Shown here: piece after piece, positions 38,813 through 48,454 of the stretch
Layout: each line of letters opens with the position of its first letter
Position numbering within the stretch: position 1 is the stretch's first letter
Assembly (NCBI GenBank): GCA_016719405.1
Contig: JADJZE010000002.1
Coordinates: forward strand, 186,001-250,000
Source: Candidatus Aalborgicola lynettensis
GTDB taxonomy: Bacteria; Pseudomonadota; Gammaproteobacteria; Burkholderiales; Burkholderiaceae_C
Reading direction: 5' to 3'
DNA length: 64,000 bases
Notes under the pieces: model-generated
The model's database searches: none
The model's input: the letters and a program-made list of their open reading frames with translations, nothing else
What the model was told of the DNA's origin: nothing
Program-made: the position numbers and the translations under genes

Positions 38813-40939
38813 TCAACGGATTGCTGCACGGGAATCCAGCAATTTGGGAGTTATAAAAACCAACATTTCACGCTTGTCCGTTCCGACATCCGATTTTCTG
38901 AACAATACACCGATGCCAGGCAAATCACCAAAGAACGGCACTTTGGTGACCGTATTATTTTCCACCTCGGTGAAAATACCACCAATCACAACGGTTCCAC
39001 CATTTTCGACCAAGACCTGCGTTTGAATGTGTTTGGTATCGATAGCATACCCCGCGTCAGTTTTGATACCTTGCGTATCCTTGGAAACATCCAAAGTGAG
39101 AATAATGCCACCTTCCGGGGTAATTTGCGGCGTTACTTCCAACTTGAGTGCTGCTTTTCTAAATGCGATAGAAGTCGCACCACTCGCAGACGCGACCTGA
39201 TAAGGGAACTCGGTTCCCTGCTCAATGATGGCCTTGCTTTGATCAGCAGTCACCACGCGAGGACTGGATACCACTTTCCCCTTGTTATCCGACTCCAAGG
39301 CAGAAAGTTCCAAATTCAACAATCGATTCGAGGATGCACTGAATATCGACAAAGCCACCGTTCCTGCAGCCCCAGATACTGGCAGATTGACAAAATTGGA
39401 ATTGGCCATGTCGACCGATCCCCCATTGAGGCCTGTGCTTGCAACGGCATTGGCATAACTCGACCCAATAACCGCACGGTTTTCGCCATACACCTGGTAA
39501 CCGCCATCGCCCCCTTTTTGAGCCCGCAAATCACCCCCGCCAAGCTTCACGCCCAACGACTTACCGAATGTGTCGTTTGCCTCAACAATCCTGGCTTCAA
39601 TCAACACCTGACGCACTGCAATATCCAGTTTTGTGATCAATTGCTGCACCTGCTCCAGCTTCGATGGAATGTCGGTTACAAACAATTGATTGGTGCGAGG
39701 TTCGGCAATTACACTTCCCCGCGCGCTCAACATGCGCGCACCCGCCGCTGCTGAACCTGTTCCACCCGAAGTCAATTGCGTCGCAACATCGGCAGCTTTC
39801 GCGTAGTTGATCTGAAATGACTGGGTGCGTAACGGCTCCAAACCTTGAACCGCTGCAGCTGCTTCCAGATCCAGTTTCTCTTTGGCAGCAATTTCATCCT
39901 TAGGCGCCACCCACAGTACATTCCCGCTTTTGCGCAGCCCCAAACCTTTGGCTTGCAAAATAATATCCAGCGCCTGATCCCAAGGCACGTCCTGCAAGCG
40001 CAAGGTGACGGAACCTGAAACTGAATCAGAAGTCACGATGTTAAAGTTGGTGAAATCTGCAATCACCTGCAACAAAGAGCGTACTTCAATGTTCTGGAAA
40101 TTGAGTGACAGTTTCTGCCCGTTGTAGCCGACACCCTGGGTCAACTTCTTGGCATCCACTTTAATTTCTTTGACTTCAATTACGAATTGCTCATCGCTTT
40201 GATAAGCACTGTGTTCCCAATCTCCTTTGGGCTCAATCACCATGCGCACCCTGTCGCCAACTTGCTGTGTAGCAACAGCCTGAACCGGTGTACCAAAATC
40301 TCCAACATCAAGGCGTCTGCGTAACCCTTCAGGTAACGTCGACTTCATAAACTCGACGACAAGTGTTTTGCCCAGTTGACGTATATCAACACCGACCTGA
40401 TTATTGGGCAGTGACACGACTACACGACCCGCGCCGTCCGGGGTTCTACGGAAATCAACGTCTTTCAATGGGGCAGAATCTCGACTCCGGTTTTCTGCAA
40501 ACGTTGTCTTGGCCGCAGCCGTGTCAGTACTTCCCGCCACTGCCTCCAATGCAACCAACAGAGATTTTCCCTGAATTTCCGCCTTGTATGCTGTTGGTTG
40601 CTTTAAATTCAAAACAACCCGGCTTCGCTCACCGGCCTGAACCACCGTAACAGACTTCAAATTACCTTGATTTACATCAATCGTGGACCGCCCCATGGCG
40701 TTAACAACACCGGGGAAGTCAAGAGCAATACGGGCCGGCGACTGAATGGCAAAACCGGTTGGAAGCGCCTTTAGCGCCTGCGACAAATCGATGCGAATCA
40801 CCTCGGCCCCACCCTGCAGCGACCCCGTGACCGATTCAATTGCGGTCTGTGCATTTGCACCAGACCCCACTAGCATTGCCACTGAGGCAACCAAACGTTG
40901 CCACATGCGCAACCCAATTCGCTGATTCTGCTTATTCAT
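38813..40939 (-). CDS. pilQ: Type IV pilus secretin PilQ
   Basis: 708 aa outer-membrane secretin through which the pilus emerges. It has a signal peptide (about 1-30), an AMIN-type peptidoglycan-binding region (about 35-120 and a second about 150-240), STN/N0 (LNFQNIEVRSLLQVIADFTN), N1 (VLIEARIVEANDTFGKSLGV) and the secretin core with VVSSPRVVTADQSKAIIEQG and the C-terminal VPFFGDLPGIGVLFRK. Its start overlaps the pilP stop (ATGA). Confidence 0.97.
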   Translation of the reverse strand: MNKQNQRIGLRMWQRLVASVAMLVGSGANAQTAIESVTGSLQGGAEVIRIDLSQALKALPTGFAIQSPARIALDFPGVVNAMGRSTIDVNQGNLKSVTVVQAGERSRVVLNLKQPTAYKAEIQGKSLLVALEAVAGSTDTAAAKTTFAENRSRDSAPLKDVDFRRTPDGAGRVVVSLPNNQVGVDIRQLGKTLVVEFMKSTLPEGLRRRLDVGDFGTPVQAVATQQVGDRVRMVIEPKGDWEHSAYQSDEQFVIEVKEIKVDAKKLTQGVGYNGQKLSLNFQNIEVRSLLQVIADFTNFNIVTSDSVSGSVTLRLQDVPWDQALDIILQAKGLGLRKSGNVLWVAPKDEIAAKEKLDLEAAAAVQGLEPLRTQSFQINYAKAADVATQLTSGGTGSAAAGARMLSARGSVIAEPRTNQLFVTDIPSKLEQVQQLITKLDIAVRQVLIEARIVEANDTFGKSLGVKLGGGDLRAQKGGDGGYQVYGENRAVIGSSYANAVASTGLNGGSVDMANSNFVNLPVSGAAGTVALSIFSASSNRLLNLELSALESDNKGKVVSSPRVVTADQSKAIIEQGTEFPYQVASASGATSIAFRKAALKLEVTPQITPEGGIILTLDVSKDTQGIKTDAGYAIDTKHIQTQVLVENGGTVVIGGIFTEVENNTVTKVPFFGDLPGIGVLFRKSDVGTDKREMLVFITPKLLDSRAAIR

Positions 40940-41478
40940 TTAGACCTCTCTTGCAACTGCAAAGTCGCAATACGTTCAATCCACTCACCGACGGCATCTT
41001 GCACAATTTCACGCAAAGTTATCTCAGCCTCGCTGATTTTGATAACCCGACCATAGTTTTGACCTAAGTAATTACCCAACTTGACTTGGTACAAGAGATT
41101 GTCAACTTTGATCAACGCTACAGGTTGCCCTGCCTTGATGATACTACCCACCACGCTCATTGAATCCAATGGAAAAGCCTCCAGCGGTTCTTTGCGCCGC
41201 GCCAATTCCGGCGCCACCAACCCTGCGTTCACAACGGCTTGCGAAGCATCTCTCTTCAACGCCTGCGTCAATTTCTGGTTGCTAAAGGGTTCGATAGCAG
41301 CAGCCCTGTCATACACCTCTGGCTTAAACTGCTTTGGCGCAGGAATCGGAGGTACTTTAGGGCGTGTTTGATTGCGTTCCTCAACCATCCATTGGCGAAT
41401 ATTATCTTCACCCGAAACTCCGCAACCGTAGATGAGTACAATGAAGCAAGAAAGTACCAGCAAATAAAACCGCCTCAT
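40936..41478 (-). CDS. pilP: Type IV pilus inner-membrane lipoprotein PilP
   Basis: 180 aa. Lipobox LIYGC at about residue 19 and the C-terminal HR domain (ALIKVDNLLYQVKLGNYLG, ISEAEITLREIV) identify PilP, which links the PilMNO inner-membrane platform to PilQ. It is coupled at both ends to pilO and pilQ by 4-bp overlaps. Confidence 0.96.
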   Translation of the reverse strand: MRRFYLLVLSCFIVLIYGCGVSGEDNIRQWMVEERNQTRPKVPPIPAPKQFKPEVYDRAAAIEPFSNQKLTQALKRDASQAVVNAGLVAPELARRKEPLEAFPLDSMSVVGSIIKAGQPVALIKVDNLLYQVKLGNYLGQNYGRVIKISEAEITLREIVQDAVGEWIERIATLQLQERSK

Positions 41479-42137
41479 TTTTTACTCCCCGCTTTGCGTT
41501 GAGCATCTACCTCATCACGATCCAGATACCGGAATGTTTTTGCAGTTGATTCCAAAATGAGCGTTCCGTCCGACTTGGGGGAAATCATCAAATTATTCAA
41601 GGTCACAATTCTTGACAAATTTGCGATATCCGATGCAAACGAACCAATATCATGGTAACGGCCAGTTACTTTAATAGCAATAGGGAGCTCGGCGTAATAT
41701 TCTTTTACTGCAACCTGGCCTGGTCGAAACAAATCAAACTGCAAACTTCGCCCCAAACCCGCCTGATTAATATCCGACAACAAAGCATCCATCTCAGCTT
41801 TACTAGGCAATTGTTTTTCCAGTTGTGTCACATACTGTTGAACTTCTTCACGCTGTTTTTTCAACACGTCTAAATTCACCGCTTTGCTGAGTTTTGCTTT
41901 ATATTCTTCTCGCAGTTTTAACTCTTTATCCTGTTCCTGCTGAAGCACTTCTTGCGACCCCGACAGCCACGCGAACCAAAGCACAACCACAATGGCGACG
42001 GCAGTTACTGCGAACAACGCTACACGCGGTAAAGAGGGCCAATTCGAAGGATCTTTCGGATCGAGATCACGAAACTGACTGACAAGCTGCTCTTGCAGCC
42101 TCGCGAAATCGATAGAATTTTTTATATTGGTTGCCAT
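41475..42137 (-). CDS. pilO: Type IV pilus alignment protein PilO
   Basis: 220 aa. One N-terminal membrane helix (VALFAVTAVAIVVVLWFAWL), a coiled-coil (about 65-115) and a ferredoxin-like periplasmic domain (ELPIAIKVTGRYHDIGSFASDIANLSRIV). It forms heterodimers with PilN. It follows pilN by 9 bp. Confidence 0.96.
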   Translation of the reverse strand: MATNIKNSIDFARLQEQLVSQFRDLDPKDPSNWPSLPRVALFAVTAVAIVVVLWFAWLSGSQEVLQQEQDKELKLREEYKAKLSKAVNLDVLKKQREEVQQYVTQLEKQLPSKAEMDALLSDINQAGLGRSLQFDLFRPGQVAVKEYYAELPIAIKVTGRYHDIGSFASDIANLSRIVTLNNLMISPKSDGTLILESTAKTFRYLDRDEVDAQRKAGSKK

Positions 42138-42146
42138 GGTTACCTG

Positions 42147-42809
42147 CTATTTCTTGACATTGCCGACTGCGGACGCAGCCGCCGGCACAGGTACCGCTTC
42201 AGGCGAAGAGGCGGCGGACAGGGCAGCCGCAGCCGCTTTTTCTGCCTCGCTCGCACGCACCAACTTAACCCGAATCGCAAAGTTTGCAACCCGCCGCTGG
42301 TCGCGTGTAGTCAAGGCAACAGAACCGGCAACGATCTCAACTAACTCAGGCTTGCTAAACCAGGGGGTATTGTTAGCCAAGTTGCGCAGTAGCTCAGATA
42401 CCCGCTCATTTGTCTGCGCGGTTCCGTTAATGGTAACCAATTGATCGGTTTGGGCCATTTTGGAAATGAACACACCGTCTGGCAACTGATTCACCAACTC
42501 GGTCAGCAAGTGGACTGGCAAGTTGCGATCAGACTGAAGGTCTTCAACCGCTTGTTGCCGCGCACGCAACGCGGCAATCTCTGCCTCCAAACCAACAATG
42601 TCCTTGATCTGACTTTCGAGTTTTTTAATCTCTACTTCCATCGCAGTGTTGGTGGACTGCTGCGCTGAAATTGCCGCTTGGTACCAAGAAAAAATAACAC
42701 CCGCGACAACCCCACCCAAAACCGCCGAAGCGCCAAGTGTGACGTAGAACAACTCTCGCCGCTTTTTGCGTGCGACCTCCCTGTGCGGAAGTAAATTGAT
42801 GAGGATCAC
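42147..42809 (-). CDS. pilN: Type IV pilus alignment protein PilN
   Basis: 220 aa. The cytoplasmic tail INLLPHREVARKKRRE binds PilM; then a membrane helix, a coiled-coil (about 45-90) and a periplasmic domain. The start is GTG at 42809 (conventional MILINLLPHRE position) with GAGGAG nine bases upstream; it overlaps the pilM stop as GTGA. The C-terminal ~20 residues are an Ala/Ser/Pro tail. Confidence 0.95.
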   Translation of the reverse strand: MILINLLPHREVARKKRRELFYVTLGASAVLGGVVAGVIFSWYQAAISAQQSTNTAMEVEIKKLESQIKDIVGLEAEIAALRARQQAVEDLQSDRNLPVHLLTELVNQLPDGVFISKMAQTDQLVTINGTAQTNERVSELLRNLANNTPWFSKPELVEIVAGSVALTTRDQRRVANFAIRVKLVRASEAEKAAAAALSAASSPEAVPVPAAASAVGNVKK

Positions 42810-43885
42810 TGTGCAAATCTCCTCAGAGCCAATCCGCAAGACGTGAGATAGGAAGGCGCTTCACGCGTCATGCGCTTCAGGCGCACACCATCTCCGATCT
42901 CCATACCATCAAAAGGATTTAACAGGGCACATTGGAAGGTCGTGTGTTGCGTTACCGCCGTGGTTAAGCCAGGCAACGCCGCAGACCCCCCGGCCAGCAT
43001 AATGTAGTCAACTTTGTTATGCGGTGTGCTGGTAAAGAAAAACTGCAAAGCTCGACCCAACTCCTGCACCATTGTTTCAATAAACGGTCGCAGAACACTC
43101 GTTTCGTAGTCTTCAGGCAATTCACCACTGCGCTTCTTACTTTCCGCCTCTTCTTGGGAAAATCCGTACTGGCGAACAATCAATTGAGTCAACTGTGCTC
43201 CACCAAAGGCTTGATCACGGTCATACAAGACCTCCTCATCGCGCAATACCTGCATGCTGGTTGTCAAAGCACCGACTTCAAACAATGCAACAATCAAACC
43301 TGCCCCTTTGCCGGGCAGGTTGTCAATTAACCGCCCAGCAGCCAACCGGGAAGCATATGACTCAACATCCACAACTACAGGCGTCAGACCAGCCGCTTCT
43401 GCTAGGCCCTGAATATCTTGCACTTTTTCACGCCGCGAGGCTGCAATCAACACCTCTATATCACCCACAGAGGTGGAACTGGGCCCAATGACGCAAAAAT
43501 CAAGACTTACCTCGTCCAAAGGAAAAGGTATGTACTGATTAGCTTCGGTTTCAACTTGCTGCTCCAGTTCCTGATCTGTCAAACCACCTGGCAATATGAT
43601 CTTTTTGGTGATCACTGCAGAAGGTGGTAGAGCCATGGCGACATTTTTTGTACTGCTGCCACTTTTTTTGACCAGTCTGCGCAATGCATTCGCTACCTCG
43701 TCAAACTTTTCAATATTTCCATCGGTAATCCACCCTCGCTCAAGCGGCTCTATAGCGCAGCGTTCAAGGACCAAATTACCTGCCTTGTCACGACCGAGTT
43801 CCACCAACTTGACGCTGGATGAGCTAATGTCCAAACCGAGCAACGGAGCCGGTTGGCGACTGAATAACGACCCCAATGAGATCAA
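42806..43885 (-). CDS. pilM: Type IV pilus assembly ATPase-fold protein PilM
   Basis: 359 aa actin/FtsA-like cytoplasmic protein that binds PilN. LLGLDISSSSVKLVEL (phosphate 1), FEVGALTTSMQVL and LAGGSAALPGLTTAV (adenosine) are present. No ATG fits: I call TTG at 43885 (MISLGSLFSRQ) with AGGGGA five to six bases upstream. It is the first gene of pilMNOPQ, divergent from mrcA. Confidence 0.94.
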   Translation of the reverse strand: MISLGSLFSRQPAPLLGLDISSSSVKLVELGRDKAGNLVLERCAIEPLERGWITDGNIEKFDEVANALRRLVKKSGSSTKNVAMALPPSAVITKKIILPGGLTDQELEQQVETEANQYIPFPLDEVSLDFCVIGPSSTSVGDIEVLIAASRREKVQDIQGLAEAAGLTPVVVDVESYASRLAAGRLIDNLPGKGAGLIVALFEVGALTTSMQVLRDEEVLYDRDQAFGGAQLTQLIVRQYGFSQEEAESKKRSGELPEDYETSVLRPFIETMVQELGRALQFFFTSTPHNKVDYIMLAGGSAALPGLTTAVTQHTTFQCALLNPFDGMEIGDGVRLKRMTREAPSYLTSCGLALRRFAQ

Positions 43886-44139
43886 AACATTCCCCTGAAA
43901 GAGACCGCTTGAACGCCGGTCAAACCTAAGAATTCGCTTGAATGCTATCAGCAAGCACCTTGTCCCGCAAAGGTTTTTGCGCATTTAGGCACATGCAACC
44001 GTTGTCAAAAGCCGACGGATATTTTTTCATTTGCAAAATGAGGAACCAATGGAGACACAGCGCAGGTCAAAGCAACAATGGCAGCCCTCCGCTGTAATGA
44101 TCTCCTTTCTATAATTCGGCACCGCGCGCACTCATCCCT
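43886..44139. promoter_or_regulatory. Divergent pilM / mrcA intergenic region
   Basis: 254 bp without a gene. A consensus TATAAT (44110-44115) lies 24 bp upstream of the mrcA ATG, but no good -35 hexamer is seen 16-18 bp before it. On the pilM side I see no convincing sigma-70 pair. Shared regulatory region by position only. Confidence 0.45.
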
Positions 44140-46515
44140 ATGCCAACGTCTCAATCGCCCGCTCCCAAAGTCCCTGCCCGAACAGCAACCAGCAAGAGGA
44201 TGGGGTGGCCCGCGAGGGTGTTACTGTGGACTGCTGCCAGCCTATTGGCTGGTTTTTTGTCCTTGGTGTTAACGATCGGACTGGCCTTGACGGTGGCGTT
44301 CCCCAACCTTCCGGACATCTCCGATCTTTCCGACTACCGCCCCAAACTCCCGTTGCGCATTTTCTCGGTAGAGGGTGATTTGATCGGTGAATTTGGTGAA
44401 GAACGTCGCAATCTCACTCCGATTGCTGAAATTCCAAAGGTCATGACCAATGCCGTACTGGCCATTGAAGATGCGCGCTTTTACCAACATGGCGGTGTCG
44501 ATTACCTGGGTGTTGTGCGTGCAGGATTAGCCAATGTTGGCAAAGCCAAGAGCCAAGGGGCATCTACTATCACCATGCAAGTGGCGCGCAACGTATATTT
44601 GTCCACCGAAAAAACGTTTACACGGAAAATTTACGAGATTCTGCTGACGTTCAAACTGGAACATCTCCTGAGTAAAGATCAAATTTTAGAAATTTACATG
44701 AACCAGATTTTCCTGGGCAACCGAGCCTATGGGTTTTCTGCAGCATCTGAAATCTACTTCGGCAAACCCCTCAAGGAAATCACCATCGCCGAAGCGGCCA
44801 TGCTGGCGGGTTTGCCCAAAGCCCCCTCCAAATACAACCCGATCAGTAATCCACAGCGTGCGCGCATTCGCCAGCGTTACATCATTGACCGGATGGTGGA
44901 AAACGGCTTTATCAGCCAAAAAGATGCGGACGATGCAAAAAATCAGGAACTCAAAATCCATACGGCAGGACACGACAGCCTGATTCATGCGGAATACATT
45001 GCAGAAATGGTGCGCCAACTGATGTTCAATCAGTACGGCGACGAGACATACACCCGCGGCCTGGATGTGCAAACAACCGTGCGCACGACGGATCAGACTG
45101 CTGCCTACAAGGCCCTGCGGCGGGGCATCATGGACTACGAACGTCGCCAGATTTACCGGGGCCCTGAAAAGTTCGTAGTGCTACCCGCCAATGTGCAAGA
45201 TCTTGACGATGCCATTGATGATGCATTGGATGAACACCCGGACAACGGCGATGTGATGTCCGCCGTTGTACTAGACGCAGAGTCAAAGAAAATACGCGCC
45301 AAACGACAGGGCGGTGAAGTGCTGGAAATTATTGGCGACGGACTCAAACCCGCCCAATCCGGCCTGTCCGACAAAGCACCGCCCAACATCAAAATTCGCC
45401 GTGGCGCGGTTATCCGTGTCACAAAAACGACCAAAGACACCTGGGAAATCACCCAACTCCCAGAGGTCGAAGGCGCTTTTGTCGCGATGGATCCCCGCGA
45501 CGGCTCCATCAAGGCACTGGTGGGAGGTTTTGACTTCAACAAGAATAAATTTAACCACGTAACCCAGGCCTGGCGCCAACCCGGCTCCAGCTTCAAGCCG
45601 TTTATCTATTCGGCAGCACTCGAAAAAGGCTTCACACCATCCACAGTCGTTAACGATGCACCACTTTTTTTTGACGCTGGTGTGACCGGAGGACAACCGT
45701 GGGAACCCAAAAATTACGACGGCACGTTTGAAGGCCCCATGACCCTGCGACGCGGATTGGCAAAGTCCAAAAACATGATTTCAATCCAGGTTCTTCGCTC
45801 CATCGGTACGCAGTACGCCCAGGATTGGATCACCCACTTCGGCTTTGAAGCCGACAAACACCCCCCCTACCTGACCATGGCACTGGGAGCCGGAGCGGTA
45901 ACACCGATGCAAATGGTGGTGGGCTATTCGGTGTTTGCCAATGGTGGGTACCGTGTCAATCCATGGCTTATTGCCAAGGTCAGTGAACAACGCGGCAAGG
46001 TATTGATGGAAACCCGTACACCCGCACTGGAAGAGTACGAACGGGCGATCGATGTACGCAACGCATTTCTAATGACGAGCCTGCTGCAAGAAGTCACGCG
46101 TTCCGGCACCGCAGCACGCGCCCAAGCAACACTCAAGCGTCCAGACATATACGGGAAAACCGGTACCACCAACGACTCCATGGACGCCTGGTTTGCAGGT
46201 TACCAACAAACCCTGGCAGCAGTCACCTGGATCGGGTACGACACACCACGCAAACTAGGAGAGCGGGAAACCGGTGGTGGATTGAGTCTGCCCGTTTGGA
46301 TCAGTTACATGGACAGCGCTCTGAGGAACATCCCAATCATGGAGGCGTCAGCACCAGAAGGCGTAACCTACTTGGATGGAGAGTGGTATTTCGAGGAGTT
46401 TGCAAAAAATACCGGCGTTTCAGAACTGACGGTCGATGAACCCAGTAAAGAGTCCGATGCAACCGTATCACCGCCCGACGAGAAAAAGAAAATTCTGGAT
46501 CTATTCAAAGACTAA
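44140..46515 (+). CDS. mrcA: Penicillin-binding protein 1A (bifunctional)
   Basis: 791 aa class A PBP. Membrane anchor about residues 26-52; glycosyltransferase GT51 domain with catalytic Glu110 (LAIEDARFYQHGG) and QGASTITMQVARN; an OB-like insertion; then the transpeptidase with S483-x-x-K486 (GSSFKPFIYSA), SKN-type AKSKNMIS and KTGT near residue 672 (YGKTGTTNDSMDAW). It polymerises and cross-links peptidoglycan. Its 3' end overlaps the convergent cyaY gene by 11 bp. Confidence 0.97.
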   Translation: MPTSQSPAPKVPARTATSKRMGWPARVLLWTAASLLAGFLSLVLTIGLALTVAFPNLPDISDLSDYRPKLPLRIFSVEGDLIGEFGEERRNLTPIAEIPKVMTNAVLAIEDARFYQHGGVDYLGVVRAGLANVGKAKSQGASTITMQVARNVYLSTEKTFTRKIYEILLTFKLEHLLSKDQILEIYMNQIFLGNRAYGFSAASEIYFGKPLKEITIAEAAMLAGLPKAPSKYNPISNPQRARIRQRYIIDRMVENGFISQKDADDAKNQELKIHTAGHDSLIHAEYIAEMVRQLMFNQYGDETYTRGLDVQTTVRTTDQTAAYKALRRGIMDYERRQIYRGPEKFVVLPANVQDLDDAIDDALDEHPDNGDVMSAVVLDAESKKIRAKRQGGEVLEIIGDGLKPAQSGLSDKAPPNIKIRRGAVIRVTKTTKDTWEITQLPEVEGAFVAMDPRDGSIKALVGGFDFNKNKFNHVTQAWRQPGSSFKPFIYSAALEKGFTPSTVVNDAPLFFDAGVTGGQPWEPKNYDGTFEGPMTLRRGLAKSKNMISIQVLRSIGTQYAQDWITHFGFEADKHPPYLTMALGAGAVTPMQMVVGYSVFANGGYRVNPWLIAKVSEQRGKVLMETRTPALEEYERAIDVRNAFLMTSLLQEVTRSGTAARAQATLKRPDIYGKTGTTNDSMDAWFAGYQQTLAAVTWIGYDTPRKLGERETGGGLSLPVWISYMDSALRNIPIMEASAPEGVTYLDGEWYFEEFAKNTGVSELTVDEPSKESDATVSPPDEKKKILDLFKD

Positions 46516-46846
46516 ACACTGGGCGAAACGCCAGTACCAATCCTGATTGCGCGCTAGCATTGCGCGTAAGGGATGCAAAAAACTCTCCCTGTCCTTTCGT
46601 GTCTTGCCACTGGCCGTCTTGCCAACGGAAATGAAATCCTCCAGCTTGGGCTGCGAGCCACACCTCTTGTAAAGGTTTTTGCAAATTGATAACGATCTGA
46701 CTGCGATTTGGAAAAGTCAGTGTCACCATGCCACCCACCCGCTGGTTGTCCACATCCGCATCGGTTTCGTCATTGATACGGTCGCAGCAAGCCTCTACCG
46801 CCTGCAGCAGTGCTTCCGCCTGATCGAGAAATTCGGAATCGGTCAT
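46505..46846 (-). CDS. cyaY: Frataxin-like iron donor CyaY
   Basis: 113 aa. The acidic N-terminal helix MTDSEFLDQAEALLQAVE, the sheet MVTLTFPNRSQIVINLQKP and GGFHFRWQDGQWQDTK identify the frataxin fold, which modulates iron delivery to Fe-S assembly. Its ATG is only 12 bp from the divergent lptM ATG, so each gene's promoter must lie at least partly in the other's leader or coding region. Confidence 0.95.
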   Translation of the reverse strand: MTDSEFLDQAEALLQAVEACCDRINDETDADVDNQRVGGMVTLTFPNRSQIVINLQKPLQEVWLAAQAGGFHFRWQDGQWQDTKGQGEFFASLTRNASAQSGLVLAFRPVFSL

Positions 46847-46858
46847 TACAATTTCACC

Positions 46859-47056
46859 ATGTTGAGAACAAAGCAAATTTTAGTCAGGACCCTTGTCCTT
46901 GGCGTTGGTGTGTTCAATTTGGTGGCGTGCGGCCAAACCGGTTCACTGTATTTGCCCACACGCTCCACCCCGGTCAAGCAGCCGGTATCTGCCGATTCAA
47001 CCCAATCCGTGTCACAAGCGATACCCGCCCCAGCAGTCAGCACAGGCGCCCACTGA
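46859..47056 (+). CDS. lptM: LPS translocon maturation chaperone LptM (YifL-like lipoprotein)
   Basis: 65 aa lipoprotein. Lipobox NLVAC is followed at once by the family motif GQTGSLYLP. LptM assists LptD disulfide maturation in the LPS translocon. Only the N-terminal third is conserved-looking; the remainder is a Ser/Pro-rich tail. lysA often follows lptM, but here the next gene is convergent ccsB. Confidence 0.9.
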   Translation: MLRTKQILVRTLVLGVGVFNLVACGQTGSLYLPTRSTPVKQPVSADSTQSVSQAIPAPAVSTGAH

Positions 47057-47106
47057 GTTTCAAGATCGGTTCCAGATGAACCATTGGTTTCCCCGCCACC
47101 ACCGTC

Positions 47107-48450
47107 TTACAGGGTGCCGTAGCTGTGTAAACCACTCAGGAACATATTCACGCCAATAAAGGCAAACGTCGTCACCGCCAACCCTACCAAGGCCCACCAG
47201 GCGGCGACCGTACCGCGCAAACCCTTCATCAGCCGCATGTGCAACCACGCCGCATAGTTGAGCCACACAATCAGCGCCCAGGTTTCCTTGGGGTCCCAAC
47301 TCCAGTAGCCCCCCCACGCCTCTGCCGCCCACAGGGCGCCCAGTACCGTCGCGATAGTGAAAAATGCAAAACCGACCGCAATGGATTTGTACATCACATC
47401 ATCCAGCACCTCGAAAGACGGTAGCCGTTCGGCCAGTCGGCGACGCCCCAGCACGATACCCGCCACCACCAGGGCCGAGATGCCGAAATACACCGCCCAA
47501 TAGTCACTTAAGCCCGACGCCGATGATTTGCGGAACACAATCGGCTCAAAACACAGCACCACACCCAACAACCACAGCGGCGCCAGTTTGTACCAGCGCG
47601 TCTCACCAGCTTGCTGCTTGATCAGGTAGGCAAACGCCACCATGGCCGACAAGGCAAACGTACCGTAGCCGATGAAGTTGGCTGGCACGTGCAATTTCAT
47701 CCACCAGCTTTTCAGCGCCGGCACCAGCGGTTGAATTTCATGCGCTTGGCGCACCAGGGTGTACCACAGCAAGAAGCCCACTGCCGCACTCACCACCAGC
47801 ATCACAAAAGCACCCAGGGTACGGGTCTGGTACTGGGCTTCGAAGTACAAATAGAACGCGGCGGTCATCCAGCAAAACAACACGAATACCTCGTACAGGT
47901 TGCTGACCGGAATGTGCCCAATATCCGGCCCCAGCAAATAGCTCTCGTACCAGCGCACCATGGTGCCCACCAATGCCATAGTCACCGCAACCCACAGCAA
48001 ACGCGAGGCCACCAGTTCCATGCCATCGGCACGACCTTTGGCAAACACCCCAATCCAGTAGAAAACGGTGCTCATGAAAAACAGCATGCTCATCCACAGA
48101 ATCGCCGACTGGCTGGACAAGAAGTACTTGAGCCAGAACACCGACTCGGCACGCTCCAACTGGCCTTGGTACGAGGCAATACCCATCAGGGACAAGGCCG
48201 CCACCAGCAGCATCAAATTGCGCAATGGTCGCCAAAACCACCCCAGAGCAATGGCGCTGGGCAGGGCTGCCAGCAAAATGCCTTTTTCATAGACATCCAT
48301 GGCACCCGCATACAGCATGAAGGCGACCAGACCACCCGCCAGCACCGCCACCGCAAATGCCCAATCCTGCCAGTTGCGTTTTTGAAAATACCCGCCATTC
48401 AGCGTGATCGTCGCCCCGGATGCCAAACCCTGCGGTGCCATGGTGCTCAT
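47107..48450 (-). CDS. ccsB: Cytochrome c biogenesis protein CcsB/CcsA (system II)
   Basis: 447 aa polytopic membrane protein, the heme-exporting CcsA-type half of the system II cytochrome c synthetase. The tryptophan-rich WWD heme-handling motif WGGYWSWDPKETWAL and flanking His-containing helices are present near the C-terminus. Start ATG 48450 with GGAG seven bases upstream inside the resB tail; 4-bp gap to resB. Confidence 0.95.
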   Translation of the reverse strand: MSTMAPQGLASGATITLNGGYFQKRNWQDWAFAVAVLAGGLVAFMLYAGAMDVYEKGILLAALPSAIALGWFWRPLRNLMLLVAALSLMGIASYQGQLERAESVFWLKYFLSSQSAILWMSMLFFMSTVFYWIGVFAKGRADGMELVASRLLWVAVTMALVGTMVRWYESYLLGPDIGHIPVSNLYEVFVLFCWMTAAFYLYFEAQYQTRTLGAFVMLVVSAAVGFLLWYTLVRQAHEIQPLVPALKSWWMKLHVPANFIGYGTFALSAMVAFAYLIKQQAGETRWYKLAPLWLLGVVLCFEPIVFRKSSASGLSDYWAVYFGISALVVAGIVLGRRRLAERLPSFEVLDDVMYKSIAVGFAFFTIATVLGALWAAEAWGGYWSWDPKETWALIVWLNYAAWLHMRLMKGLRGTVAAWWALVGLAVTTFAFIGVNMFLSGLHSYGTL

Positions 48451-48454
48451 CTAC

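Noticed and set aside
44110..44115. Strong sigma-70 promoter for mrcA
   Set aside because: The TATAAT is perfect, but no acceptable -35 hexamer lies 16-18 bp upstream, so I did not list it as a separate promoter.
47057..47106. Terminator between convergent lptM and ccsB
   Set aside because: GGTTC/GAACC gives only a 5-bp stem with no T tract.
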